A stretch of DNA of 64,000 nucleotides. Origin: Roridomyces roridus. Lineage: Eukaryota > Basidiomycota > Agaricomycetes > Agaricales > Mycenaceae. Shown one piece after another: positions 10,678-23,338 of the stretch. The DNA lies in contig JARKIF010000014.1 in the NCBI GenBank assembly GCA_029378245.1, forward strand, positions 682,001 through 746,000. The letters are read 5' to 3'. How positions within the stretch are numbered: position 1 is the stretch's first letter; every line of letters begins with the position of its first letter. The position numbers and the translations under genes were made by a program. The notes below the pieces were generated by a model that had not been told where the DNA came from, did no database searches, and worked only from the letters and a program-made list of their open reading frames with translations.

Positions 10678-12150
10678 CTAGTTCCTATTCGCGAGCGGTA
10701 TTATAGTCTCTCTCGTCTCCGCCTTCTTTTGGTTATTTTTCGCGATGGCGTACAAGACGCCGGCAAAGAAACCCACAGCGATAGCGGAAACCGACCCAAA
10801 GGTCACTACATCTCCGAAAAAAATCATTCCGGATGCAGCCACAGGCAGTTTGTTCAGCGCTCCGACCATGCTGCAGGATCGGTCATTATTCGCACAGATT
10901 GGAAAAGGTATCGCGCTCGCCTGTAGGTTGTACTCGACGTGGTACGGACACACCACGCTGTTGTAAATGAGATTCCTATTGCTGCAGCACCCGAGAAAAC
11001 GATCGCGGAAAGCAGGATATGCCTAGTTTCTGGGGGACTGAAAGGTATTATTGATTGCTCGAAACAGTAGATTGCGCACTCACAAATTGCGGGCCAGATT
11101 TTCAGAGCCCCAGTCTTCTACTACGATGGAGAAGACCGCAAGCACAGGAATGGATCTACGTGGGTTGAATTGGTGCATCATAGGACCACGCTTGGACTCA
11201 CAGCATATTGTTATAGAACATCGAGTCCCAATCCGAGAATCCTGTTGATTTTATTCTCTTCCGCATTGAAAGAACCTAGAATGGTAATTTTAGCCAGGGA
11301 GAACTGAAGATGCACGACACGCACGTATCCCGCGCTCGTGAGGCAGTTGACCAGCATCCAGAAGTATCCAATGTTCAAGCTGTCCATGACCCCTTGTACG
11401 GACGATGTGGGCATTGCGTCGTTCACATCCGCCCAAGCGGCAATTACAGACGAAATAACCTGGCAAATCTTAAGCCACCCTGACCAGAAGAGTTGCAGTC
11501 TTACCATGAAGATGAAAGAGACGAATGTGAGGCGGGTGATTCGGCCACCGAACCATAATACTTCGCCGTATGCAATAAGTATGATCGTGAGGTTTTTAAA
11601 AATCGTATAGACCGGAATGCTCAGGTATTGCTGCGAGGTAGTGAATTCGTGCCTAGTCGCGCACATGAGACAAGACCCACAAGACTTTTTGAGCCGGTGT
11701 AGATGACGGCGACGAGCATGAAGCTACAAAGTTCTTGGTTTCCCTGAGTCGCGCAGTAACACGGAGCCGTACCTGATAGGAAACCAGGCCTTTGCGTCTT
11801 GCACATCGAAATCCCTGAAAGATATGATTCGTGCGTTCTTGAGTATTAGCACGCAGCAGATGCATACTGCCCATGGTAAGCCCAAATACTCTCTTCTTTC
11901 ATTTCTTACCTGTACTCTGTATGCACAACAATAGGAAATTCATCGAAAAGTTCGCGCCTGATACGACAAACTAAAAAGTCACGGTCAGGTGTAGCATGAA
12001 ACGGCTGGAAGTGCAGTCGACCTTGTTTATTAAAGTCATTCCGATTGACGCCGCGCAATAGCACAATATGGGTGGGAGCGGGTTGCTTGACCCCGAGTCT
12101 TCGGCGAGGGCCTTTCTCACTTCTGCGTCGTCATTAGAGTTGGGTGCCAT
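10678..12150 (-). CDS. VRG4: Golgi GDP-mannose transporter (VRG4/GMT)
   Basis: Nucleotide-sugar antiporter that brings GDP-mannose into the Golgi for glycoprotein and glycolipid mannosylation. Ten exons (12150-12022, 11970-11910, 11866-11773, 11723-11681, 11630-11505, 11459-11325, 11275-11202, 11155-11084, 11037-10921, 10870-10678) join in phase to 347 residues. Key matches are [40 protein letters not shown], the segment [20 protein letters not shown] with the GALNK nucleotide-sugar motif, and [20 protein letters not shown]. The last intron (10920-10871) uses a GC donor. It diverges from the PQ-loop gene with 93 bp between start codons. Confidence 0.96.
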
Positions 12151-12243
12151 GTAGAAAGGCGGGCTGAGTGATTGCCGGCGATTTGTTCTTATGCGGTGCT
12201 CAATTCAACGCCGTACGCGTCGCTCTCTTCCCTTTCCAAAACT
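12151..12243. promoter_or_regulatory. shared divergent promoter, VRG4 / PQ-loop gene
   Basis: Start codons at 12150 (minus) and 12244 (plus) leave 93 bp for both promoters. Nothing resembling a TATA box is obvious. The arrangement pairs two membrane proteins of the secretory pathway. Confidence 0.45.
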
Positions 12244-13392
12244 ATGACTTGGATCTCCGTGCTTGCCTCTGTAGGCATGGCCATTGGGCCACCATTGGTA
12301 TCAAGGCCTCTCGTTCATCAACGACCTCTTACTGGGATTATCACTAGACCTACGCTGACCAGGCGTACTCGATTGTCCGCAAAAAGTGGGTTCTCCCCGC
12401 ATTCCGAGTGCCTCAAACTGAGCCCTCAGGGATGCTACTGGCTTCTCCCGGGACGTCTGTGCCATCCTGTTAGTCCTACCATGTCTACATTCGACCTTAA
12501 TTGACGCGTACTAGGCTCATGGCGAATATATTGAGGTGTTTCTCCTCGTTATATCTCTCTTTCACGTCCTGAGGTCCCTCGAGGCTTTTCTTCTGGCTGG
12601 GGTCAGTCTTCAAGTTGATTACGTAGTTCCATCCTCAATGGATCACAGAAAACACTTTGAAATCGCCTTGCTCTTGCAATCGGTGTTCTTGATATTGAGC
12701 CAGGTGTGCACCTTAATCGGTATTACACCCAGCTAATTTCCCACTAGCTTGCTCTGCTGTATATCTGTATTTTGTACAAGCCTCGTGTGTCCCCTGAGAA
12801 TCTGGGCGGCTCATCCAGACCCTTCTCCTTCTGGCAATGGTCGACATACATCCAATATATCGAATTTTTAGCAGGATTCATGTATGTGAAGCCCATTCAT
12901 TCTGGTCTCCATCTCACGGCTTTCAGTATTGTCCAGGCTATTCTGTTCCTCGTCCTCAATCGCTACGAGTTATACGTCTCGATATTGGGATTTTTTGCTC
13001 TAGGGTTGGAGAGCACCTTGCCCATCCCCCAGTTGATCAGCAATTACAAGCAACGCTCGTTGTATGGTTTCCGGACATCCACGATGCTTGGATGGCTAGG
13101 AGGTGACGCATTCAAGTACTGCCCATTTCTCCCATCTATTATTTCTGCTTACACACGATTCAAGGACTGTCTATTTCATTTTGCAAGGTTCCCCAATCCA
13201 GTTCACGGTTTGTGCCATCTTCCAGCTTTCTATCGACGTCGGTGAGTCGATTCGTCTACTTGCCTGGTGGGAGGCTCATTTGCGACAGCCATTACTATCC
13301 AACGATTCATTTATGGTGTCGCTCCCCCGCCCAATGTGCTTGAGAACGACGAGGATCTGGAGCAGGCTGTTGCTTTGACGGATGGGTCTTAA
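12244..13392 (+). CDS. PQ-loop repeat membrane protein (SLC66A2/ANY1 type)
   Basis: Ten exons (12244-12297, 12348-12385, 12430-12468, 12515-12535, 12584-12601, 12649-12703, 12748-12881, 12927-13115, 13165-13241, 13289-13392) give 242 residues. Two PQ-loop repeats are visible: VGMAIGPPL in the first, TLPIPQLISNYKQRSLYGF in the second, followed by TMLGWLGGDAFKTVYF. The tail VLENDEDLEQAVALTD is typical of this fungal group. In yeast the relative ANY1/CFS1 sits in endosome and trans-Golgi membranes and counteracts phospholipid flippases; human SLC66A2 is the closest animal family. Exons 4 and 5 are only 21 and 18 nt, needed to restore NILRLFFWLG. Confidence 0.9.
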
Positions 13393-13681
13393 CTTACTTG
13401 ATCGAGTAGTATGCAGCGTGTTTGCAGCATGTATTTCCCTGAACCCACCGCGGCTCTCCCTTTTCCACCTACTTTCCCTCCGCAATGGTGAGCAGAAACG
13501 GATCCGCAGGGGAATTTACATCGAGTGAGTTCGCAGAGCCGAAATTTCGGCCATCAGGCTATTGGCGGCCTGAGGTCCAAATACCAAACACCCAAGTCCT
13601 TCAATTTTGTTACACGTCCATTCTCTGGTCAGTCGCGTTCCGAGCCACCGTATTTCATCTCTCCTTACACCGGGCGCAGGG
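13393..13681 (+). other. 5' leader region of the clathrin heavy chain gene
   Basis: These 289 bp lie between the PQ-loop stop and the clathrin start at 13682. A GTGAGC donor sits at 13488, directly after an ATG (13485), and a CAG acceptor ends at 13679, so the leader probably contains an intron; splicing it would leave that upstream ATG out of frame with clathrin. A pyrimidine-rich tract at 13450-13480 may mark the transcription start. Confidence 0.4.
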
Positions 13682-16600
13682 ATGGAGACCAAGCCGATAG
13701 CGTTCTGCGAGCATCTGCAGTTAACAAGTGTCGGCGTCCAGCCAGCATCCATCTCATTTCAAGTGCGTCTATCCTCCGCCCATGGCGTCGGCGGTCTTGC
13801 CTGACTGTATTCCTGCAGACTTTGACTCTCGAGTCCGACCGGTTCATTTGTGTTCGCGAAAAGGTCAATGAGCAGAACCAGGTCGTCATTATCGACTTGT
13901 CCGACGCCAACAATGTCCTGCGGCGCCCCATAACTGCCGACTCTGCTATTATGCATCCGAATCAGAAGATTCTCGCTCTGAAAGGTATTCCAGCCCGTTC
14001 ATCTCTTCTCTACTCGTGCTGACGTTGCGCCTTTGCTGCGCCGCGCAGCGGGACGGACTCTTCAAATATTCAACATTGAGACTCGGCAAAAGGTCAAATC
14101 CCATGTGAACGACGCCGACATTGTTTTCTGGAAATGGGTGTCCGACACCACCATTGGAATGGCCACCGAGTCTTCCGTTTTCCACTGGACGATCGCTGAC
14201 GCGACATCACCGCCTCAGAAAATATTCGACCGTCACCCGACTCTCAGCGGTGCCCAGATAATCAACTACCGCATCACGCCCGACGAGAAATGGCTGGTCC
14301 TCATTGGCATATCCGGCAACACGACAAATCCTGGTGCTTTCAAAGTCAAGGGTTCAATGCAACTTTACAGCCGGGAACGAGGCGTCAGTCAACCTATTGA
14401 AGGACACGCCGCTTCATTCGCAGAGGTCAAGCTGGATGGTCACCAGAACCCGACAAAGTTGTTTACATTCGCAGTCAGGACTGCAACGGGTGCCAAAGTG
14501 CGTCTATTTGCCCTATTCCTCGCTCCGAGTAGCTGACCCGTTCGAAAGCTCCACGTCGTCGAGATCGACCACACCGCCCCCGATCCTCCTTTTGTCAAGA
14601 AGGCTGTCGACGTCTACTTCCCCCCAGAAGCCGTCAACGACTTCCCTGTTGCAATGCAGGTCTCGAAGAAGCACGGCATCGTCTACCTCGTCACGAAATA
14701 CGGGTTCATCCATCTCTACGACTTGGAATCCGGTGCCTGCGTGTACATGAACCGGATCTCTGGCGAGACCATCTTCGTCACGGCGGAACACGAGGCCACC
14801 AATGGTATCATTGGCGTCAACAAGAAGGGCCAAGTTCTCAGCGTCAACGTCGACGAGCAGACCATTATTCCATACATCCTGACCGTCCTCAACAATACCG
14901 AGCTTGCGTTCAAATTGGCCAGCCGAGCCAACCTGCCTGGCGCTGACGATCTTTACGTCCAGCAGTACAACCAACTTTTCCAAAGCGGTCAGTTTGGGGA
15001 AGCTGCCAAGATTGCCGCAAACTCGCCCAGAGTATGTTGTTGTTTCTAATCTTTTACTGTTTACCGACACCTCTTCAGGGCATCCTGCGCACTGTGCAAG
15101 TGATTGAAGCTTTCAAGTCTGCTCCCGCACCACCCGGTGGCCTTTCTCCCATCTTGCAGTACTTTGGTATTTTGCTCGAGAAGGGAGAACTCAACCATCT
15201 CGAATCCTTGGAACTTGCCCGGCCGGTACTCCAGCAGGGCCGCAAGCAGTTGCTCGAGAAGTGGCTCAAGGAGAACAAGGTTCGTCATCCTTCACCTGAT
15301 CCATCTATTTCTCACTCAGTTATCGTAGCTTACGTGCAGCGAGGAGCTCGGGGACATCGTCCGCCTTCACGACATGACCCTTGCTCTCAGTGTCTACCTG
15401 AGAGCGAATGTCCCGAACAAGGTCATCGCTTGCTTCGCCGAGACGGGTCAGACGGAGAAGATCGTGCTGTATTCCAAGAAGGTCGGGCACACTCCCGACT
15501 ACTTTGCCTTGTTGCAACACGTCATGCGGACAAACCCTGAAAAGGGCGCCGAGTTTGCCGCGCAACTCGTCAACGATGAAGCAGGTCCTCTCGTCGACGT
15601 CGAAAGGGTTGTGGACGTTTTCATGTCCCAGAACATGATCCAGCCTGCGACCTCCTTCCTCCTTGACGCCTTGAAGGATAATCGGCCAGAACAGGGTCCT
15701 CTGCAGACTCGCCTGCTGGAGATGAACCTCCTCCACGCTCCTCAGGTTGCTGACGCCATCCTCGGCAACGAAATGTTCACCCACTACGACCGACCACGCA
15801 TCGCCAATCTGTGCGAAAAGGCGGGCTTGCTACAGAGGGCGTTGGAGCACTACGAGGATCTTGCCGACATCAAGCGGGCGATCGTACACACTGCAGCTCT
15901 TCAGCCCGAGGTCGGTCACATTTTTTCTTGCCCTCTTCATGTTTCCTCAAACTTCATTAGTGGCTCGTAAATTATTTCAGCAATCTGACCACCGAGCAAT
16001 CGATGGCTTGCTTGGAAGAGATGCTCAAGGTCAACATTCGCCAGAATCTGCAGATCGTCATCCAAATCGCGACCAAATACTCGGATATTCTTGGGCCCGT
16101 CAAGCTCATCGAGATGTTTGAGGGTTTCAAGAGCTTCGAAGGTCTGCCTATTGTCCGTTTGCGTCTTCATCGCGTGACCCGTCATCTCAGGTCTCTACTA
16201 TTATCTTGGCTCGGTGGTCAACGTCAGTGAGGATCCCGAGGTCCACTTCAAGTACATCCAAGCTGCCACGCGCACTGGTCAAATTCGGGAGGTGGAGCGT
16301 ATTTGCAGGGAGAGCAACTTCTACAATCCCGAGAAGGTCAAGAACTTCCTCAAAGAGGCCAAACTCTCCGACCAGCTTCCCCTCATCATTGTCTGCGACC
16401 GCTTCGATTTCGTCCATGACCTGGTGCTCTACTTGTACCAGAATGGGCTCACCAACTTCATCGAAGTGTACGTTCAGCGTGTCAACTCCATTCGCACTCC
16501 TCAAGTTGTGGGTGGATTGTTGGACGTGGACTGTGACGAGGGCACGATCAAGAGCCTGCTAGCGTCTGTGACTGGCAACTTCCCCATCGACGAGCTTGTC

Positions 16601-19600
16601 CACGAAGTCGAGGAGCGCAACAGGCTGAAGCTGATCCTTCCCTGGCTAGAAGCCCGAGTTCAAGCCGGGAGCCAGGACACTGCCGTCTTTAACGCGATTG
16701 CCAAGATTTACATCGACAGCAACAACAACCCCGAGGCCTTCTTGAAGGACAACAACTGTATGCGCTCCTTTGTTCGACCTCCATGATCTTGCCTCACAAT
16801 GCGACGTAGATGTACGAGCCCATGGTGGTCGGCAAGTTCTGCGAGAAACGGGATCCGTACCTTGCGTACATCGCCTACGCGAAAGGCTTCTGCGATGATG
16901 AGCTCATTGCCATCACCAACGAAAACTCGATGTTCAAGCAGCAGGCTCGTTATCTCGTGAAGAGGCGTCAGCCCGAACTTTGGGCACAAGTCCTTGCGGG
17001 CGGTAATCTTCATCGTCGCCAGCTGATTGATCAGGTGCACGGTCTCCTTTTAACTCTTAAGTTCATGTCTGAACCAGAACGTTTAGATTGTGGCCACCGC
17101 TCTGCCCGAGTGCACGGATCCGGATGACGTTTCCATTACAGTCAAGGCGTTCATTCAGGCTGATCTGCCCATCGAGCTGATCGAGCTGCTGGAGAAAATC
17201 ATCATCGAGCCATCTCCCTTCAGCGACAATCGCAACCTGCAAAATCTTCTGCTGCTCACTGCTATCCGCGCCGACAAGGGCAAGGTCGTTGGTTACATCA
17301 ACAAGCTGGAAAACTACGATTCGAATGAGATTGCCAAAATCGCGACTGAGCACGGCCTGTACGAAGAAGCTCTTACTATTTACAAGAAGTACGAGCAACA
17401 CGCCCTTGCCATCAACGTTCTCGTCGAGCATATCGTCTCCATCGACCGTGGTCTCGAGTTCGCCAACAAGGTCAACAAACCCGAGGTGTGGAGTCGGCTT
17501 GCAAAGGCCCAGCTCGATGGTCTGCGCATCAAGGATTCCATCGGTGAGAATTGCTTATGATCATCTTGACTTTCCTTCTCAATTTCCATGCCCAGACTCG
17601 TATATCAAGGCAGAGGATGCGTCCAACTTCATGGAAGTCATCGAGATCTCTACCCGTGCTGGTAAACAAGATGACCTCGTTCGCTTCTTGCAAATGGCAC
17701 GCAAGACGCTGCGGGAACCCAAGATTGACACGGAACTAGCATATGCATATGCCAAGACTGACCGGCTTCACGACATGGAGGATTTCCTGGGCATGACCAA
17801 TGTCGCAGACATCCTCGAGGTCGGCGAGAAGTGCTTCAACGACGAATTGTATCAGGCCGCGAAGCTCTTGTTTGCCAGCATTTCCAACTGGGCCCGTCTC
17901 GCGACGACCCTGATATACTTGGGAGAAAACCAGGCTGCGGTTGACAGTGCTCGCAAAGCTGGTAACACCCAGTGAGTGGTATTTGCTGGGCTTGTGCCTC
18001 TGCTAACCTCGTGGCTTAGGGTATGGAAGCAAGTTCATGCGGCGTGCATCGAAAAGTCCGAGTTTACCTTGGTAGGGAAACCTAAATCGCCCGAGACTTG
18101 ATCTGACTCTGATCCACCAGGCCGAAATCTGTGGTCTCAATATCATTGTCCACGCCGAGGAGTTGAACGCACTTGTCCAACTGTACGAGCGTCGCGGACA
18201 CTTTGAGGAAGTCATTGCTTTGTTGAAGGCGGGCTTGGGTCTGGAGCGCGCTCACATGGGCATTTTCACCGAGATGGCCATTCTGCTGAGCAAGTACCAG
18301 CCAGCCAAAAGTACGCGTCTCGCTACCAGTCCCAACCTTTTGGCTGATGTGTGACAGTGATGGAGCACCTCAAGGTCTACGTCTCTCGGATCAACATTCC
18401 CAAGGCAAGTCTCGGCATTCTCCCTGGAATGTGTATTGTAACCCTACCTTTAGGTTTTGAAAGCTGCCGAGAAGGCGCACCTGTGGCCTGAACTGGTATT
18501 CTTGTACATCAAATACGACGAATTCGTGAGTTAGTCAACTACCTGAGAGCGAATTTGCTGATATCTTGCCAGGATAATGCTGCCGCCGCCATGATTGAAC
18601 GCTCGGCTGATGCTTGGGATCACAACCAGTTCAAGGATGTCATTGCTCGTGTTGCCAACGTCGAGATGTGAGCCATTTCTCAACTACAAAACTTGCCAAT
18701 ATTCATTTTGCAACAGCTACTACCGGGCTTTGTCCTTCTATCTCGAAGAACAACCGACCCTGTTGACAGATTTGCTGACCGTCCTCATTCCGCGCATCAA
18801 CCACCCGCGTGTGGTCCGTATGTTTAGAACCCAAGACCACCTTCCCTTGATTCGCAACTACCTCATCGCAGTTCAGCACGTGAGTGGGCTCTGTTACAGA
18901 CAAGAGCCAACATTGACATTGCCAACATTGACATCCTTGTAGTTGAACTTGGAGGATGTTAATGACGCCTACAACGACCTGCTCATAGAGGAAGAGGACC
19001 ACAAGACGCTGCGGGATTCGATCGACAACTTTGATAACTTCAACAACATTGGGCTGGCCAAGCGCTTGCAGGTCTCGCCTCTGCTTGAATTCCGTCGGTT
19101 GGCTGCCCACTTGTACAAGGTTTGTTTTAGCAGTGGACCGATGAACGCGCTCTGAATCTTGACCAGAAAAACTCGAGATGGGACGAATCAATCGCACTTT
19201 CAAAGCAGGATCGGCTTTTCAAGGATGCGATGGTCACGGCGTCCGTCTCTGCATCAACAGAGGTCACCGAGGAGCTGTTGTCCTACTTTGTTGACATTGG
19301 CAACAAGGAATGCTTCTCGGCGATGCTGTACATCTGCTTTGATCTGCTGCGTTCGGATATCGTGGAGGAGCTGTCGTGGCAACATGGGTTGAACGACTTT
19401 TACATGCCCTACAAGATCCAGGTCCAAAGATCGCTCGTCACAAAGCTCGCACAGCTGGAGAAGGAGGTCAAGGAGCGGTCGAAGAAGGAGGTCCAAAAGG
19501 AGGAGGCCGAAGCCAGCCAACCCATCATCAACCCTGGTTTAATGATAACGAATGGCCCATCTGGGTACGTTTCTTCTTTCTTGTTTGCCACGCTTTCTAA

Positions 19601-19727
19601 CATGTATTGCAGTTTCGGACAGATGCCGACTCCGTATATGAACGGAATGATGCCTGTTAGTGTTCCTTGATTTTTCCTCCACTCAAAAGCTCAAGTCGTA
19701 TCTCAGCAGATGACTGGCTTCCACTGA
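13682..19727 (+). CDS. CHC1: clathrin heavy chain
   Basis: Coat protein of clathrin vesicles at the plasma membrane and trans-Golgi. About 21 exons spell nearly the whole protein: terminal domain start [20 protein letters not shown] and [20 protein letters not shown], the linker, and the repeated heavy-chain legs (for example [20 protein letters not shown]) to the trimerisation region [20 protein letters not shown]. The intron 18405-18453 is GC-AG with donor GCAAGT. A final intron 19656-19706 would end the protein with QMTGFH (stop 19725-19727); reading through instead stops at 19670. One junction is defective: exon 16191-16756 ends in phase 0 at Asn-Asn, but the only donor follows an extra T at 16757, so joining to 16810 shifts the frame by one base. 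Confidence 0.97.
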
Positions 19728-19871
19728 CCGCTCTTTCTGTAAATTTACTCTAACACTTGCTCTCGTTAATGGATTTTTGTTTCTCTCTCTTGTAAAGTAG
19801 CTCGAGTAGAATTGTTTGTGACTGCTTGCCGCGTTGGTGTCAGAGACCGCCGCCTCTCGACTCGCTGTCCC

Positions 19872-22756
19872 ATGGCCCGCTTCCGCGCTTACAGCAGCAG
19901 TGACGAAGAGTCTCTCTCCGACGAAGAGCACGTTCCCGAGGACGTTCCGGAACTGCCGCAGGACGACAGCGACGATGAATCCACCAGCTCGGCATCCTCA
20001 GAGCTTCGCGAAGAGGACTTGGTGACGCGCCCCAAACCACGCAATGGACTCGTGGAGGACGAGAACGGGGACATTGTATATGCGCACGAGGTGTCAAGAC
20101 CGCGAACTGACCCGACCCTCATCCCTTGGGCTCAACACGTTGGAGTGGATGCCCAGAAAATGCACGTTATGCAGACCTCGCTTTTCCGCGTTCCAGAAGA
20201 GATGGCCGCTATGAAATCTGCAGATAAACCTGCCCGTGTTCATCTGCAAGTGCCACCAGCCCTCAATCGCAAGCATAGTCGAGATTCCGACGGCGACAGC
20301 CTGCGTTACGAGTCAAAGGAGGTACTGTTCGTGTAATTAGCGTGTCCCTGGACGGCTTGTTGATATTCTTCTTTCAGCGCGCGTCTTTTGCTCATGACAT
20401 AGACCCTCCCGTTTACCGACCATCTCGAAAATACGCTCGTGTGGAGAGTTCTGAATCCGCCGTGACTGGGAGCGAGGCAGCGCTCGTTGATGCGGGGCTA
20501 GCGTTTGGTCGGTCGTTCCGCGTCGGTTGGGGCCCGGGAGGCACCTTGGTCCATCCCGGCGCGTTGTGTGCACCATCCACATCGACGTGCGTTTATCACT
20601 TTTCCCCCCCTAATTGATAGCCATGTAACCTGAGCTCAGGAAAACCTCGGCCAATTCATCGACACTTTACAAGACAAAAGCTCCTGTATGCGAGTCGAGC
20701 GAAATCTCCGTCAAGCTTTTACAGCATCAACTCTCCTATTCTCCCATCGACTTTGACGACGACGAGGTCCCGTTTTCAAATCCATCATCTACTGATTTGC
20801 ACTTCTCCTCCTTCGCGCGCCTATTCCCTTCCACCGACCGGTCCTACGAGGCGTCTTTATTTCGTCTGGGTTCGGCCCTCTTCGACTCGCTCAATCTACG
20901 ACTTGGAGACTCCGTGACTCCGGATATCCGTGGGCGCATAACTTCCCTTCGCCGCAAGGCTGCATTATCGGCGTGGCTCCAAGATGCTGTTGGTCCGGCA
21001 GTCGAAGGCGATCTGCGAGCCAACCCGGCAGCTGGACCTGCCGCCGTTGCCTTCATGCAGCTTACAGGCAACCAGGTCGAGCGTGCTTGTGAGACGGCCA
21101 TGGATGGCGGGTTCCAGAAACTCGCGACTCTCATTTCGCAAGCTGGTGGAGATTTTGAATTCCGCGAGGACCTCAAAGATCAACTGGACATTTGGCGAGA
21201 GCAGCGGATAGACGTTCACATTGACGAAAGCGTGCGAAAGGTCTACGCTCTACTGGCAGGCATCGTAGATGTCACGGTTGAGGGCTCCAAAGGAGGAGGC
21301 CAGGAAAAGTGTGCCGATGTTGACATCGTTGTTGGCCTGGATTGGAAACGAGTATTCGGACTCCATCTCTGGTTCTCTCAGCTAGTGGACGCACCGATAT
21401 CGCAGGTGTTTGAGGCGTACACTCGACTGGTCGACGATTCAACACCTGCTCGGAAAATACCAGGGCCCATCCCTTGGTATGAGGAGAATGGCTCACCCAA
21501 GTCGCGGTGGAAACTGGCGTCACCACCTACCGCTCCAGATGCCCTCTTCTCCCTGATACGTTTACACGCCGAACCGTCGTGTTCACTGTCTCATGTCCTC
21601 ACGCCATTATCGTTTGGACCTTCGCCATTAGACTATTCACTGCCGTGGCATCTTTACATCATCCTCTCGAGGTGTATGCGCGTCCGTGACTTTGCTGATC
21701 GCGGTGACCCCGGGATTCGACGAGCGTCGCCGTCGTCGCAGGACGGTCACGTGGAGAATGATGTAGAGGGCCATAGTCCGACTGCGGATTCACTCACAAG
21801 CAGTTATGCATTCCAATTGGAGCGACAGGGCATGCTTCAAGAGGCCCTTTTCGTACTGCTGCATCTCGAGGGTTCGGCAGGGTAAGCTTAATTTGTATTT
21901 CTTTTTCTTTTCTGATGGTCTCCGACAGACGGAAAAAGGCGATCAAGGAGCTTTTGGCTAGATGCGCTGCGCGAATGGACGAATGGAATACTCGTGGAGT
22001 GGTGGGTAGCCTGAGGATCCCCATGAGCTGGGTCCAAGAAGCCAAGGTGAGCTGCGTCATCAATCGTCTGGGAAACTTATCATGATATCGTCTAAAGGCA
22101 ATACACGCCCTGGATCGTGGGGAGGTATTCGAAGCATACGAGCTGTATATCTCTGCAGGACTGTATGATGCTGCGCACGACATCGCAGTCTCGAAACTGG
22201 CGCCGGAAGCCGTCGTCAGAAATGACTTGACACTTCTCACGAATCTATTCAGTCCTTTCAACAGTCGGCCGGTGGATGGGTGGCATGTGCGCGGGAAGGT
22301 TGGTATCATTCTGCAACCTGGCTAAAATTCGCTCATTGTCTTAGTTGTTCCTGGACTATGCTCGCATTGTCACGCGGGTCCCAGAAATCCAGGAGGAGCT
22401 GGAGCACGATCACGAATTGGAGGCCGTCTCTGATCTTCAGGAAGAAGCAGAAGAGCTGACACGCACGGCCACCAAACTCATTGGAATACTGCCCGACGCT
22501 CTGCGAGAACGATCGGACTTGAGGCATAACGCCGCATTGGCAGATATGATTGAGAACCTCGTCAAGATTGTTGATAAAATCCGGCCATTCGCTCTGGTGA
22601 GAATCGCTCCTGCTTCGTGATGCCCCGATCCTCATGTCTCTCCAGGCGGAAGCACAACCGGTTTTGACGAATGTGGACGAGGCAGTGAAGATTACGCACT
22701 TGCATTCCTTGGCGTACGCTGGATTTTTGAAAAGTATTGAAAATATCTCCTCGTAA
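19872..22756 (+). CDS. NUP96: nucleoporin NUP96 (Nup145C), separate gene
   Basis: Scaffold nucleoporin of the Y (Nup84/Nup107) complex. Seven exons (19872-20321, 20378-20586, 20640-21881, 21929-22046, 22098-22298, 22345-22596, 22646-22756) give 860 residues in phase. The N-terminus is acidic and Ser-rich; the Nup96 hallmark GRSFRVGWGPGGTLVHPG follows at about residue 200, then the long helical solenoid (AALSAWLQDAVGPAVEGDL, VFGLHLWFSQLVDAPISQVF, RIPMSWVQEAKAIHALDRGE). In many fungi and animals Nup96 is the C-terminal half of a Nup98-Nup96 precursor cut by autoproteolysis. Here no GLFG repeats or Nup98 peptidase domain precede it: clathrin ends 145 bp upstream. Confidence 0.85.
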
Positions 22757-23338
22757 TAATACCAGCCTATTGCTTGTATCGTTGTAGCTATCGTTTCCAT
22801 TGGTGACCGGGCAACTCAAGTTAGTTGAATGTTCGAGTTTTATTACGGCACGTCTATCACCCTGGTGGCAACTTGGTGGCAATCCTTAGTTCACCACCAC
22901 CACGAGCTACTAAACAGATTCGGAAACAAGCGCAAGGCCAAAGCTGTTCTGACACTCACGCTCGATGTTCACTGTCACCAGATCGACCTACTGTCCTGGG
23001 AACCCACTTACTTGGCAGTTATTTAGAGACGAAACGGCTTGGAATCGACTTTTGCATTGTGCGTTCTCGCGGATCTCAGTACAAATGCTGTTCAGAAGAC
23101 TCTCCAATTGGTTCTTGAATTGGAAACCAATCAAGTACCGGGAAGCCTGGTAGCATGCGACTCTTTGAGCCAACCTCAGTGCTCCTGGCGTTCTAAAAAT
23201 TCTCATTCAGTCCGTTCCCCGCTGTTTCCGTTGCGCTGGTGAACAGATGGTGATACTCACTTGATGAAGAATGTGCATACCCTAAAGACCTGCTATTTAA
23301 ATGCAAGGTCTTTGGGGCCTGAAACGCCGCTCCCAACC
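22757..23338. other. intergenic region, NUP96 to DUF6534-like gene
   Basis: This stretch of 582 bp has no convincing gene. Short open frames exist but show no family motif or splice logic. It should contain the NUP96 3' end and, near 23293-23300, a TATTTAAA element about 40 bp before the next start codon that could serve as a TATA box. Confidence 0.5.

Noticed and set aside
13485..13487. ATG at 13485 as the clathrin start
   Set aside because: It is followed at once by a splice donor and would be out of frame after splicing; 13682 gives the family N-terminus directly.
14513..15070. 185-codon open frame on the minus strand over clathrin
   Set aside because: It is the antisense shadow of the clathrin exons; its low-complexity Asp/Val/Leu make-up mirrors the clathrin codons and it has no splice logic or family match.
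22829..23026. 65-codon open frame after NUP96
   Set aside because: No homology-like pattern, no splice sites in phase, and atypical composition for this window.
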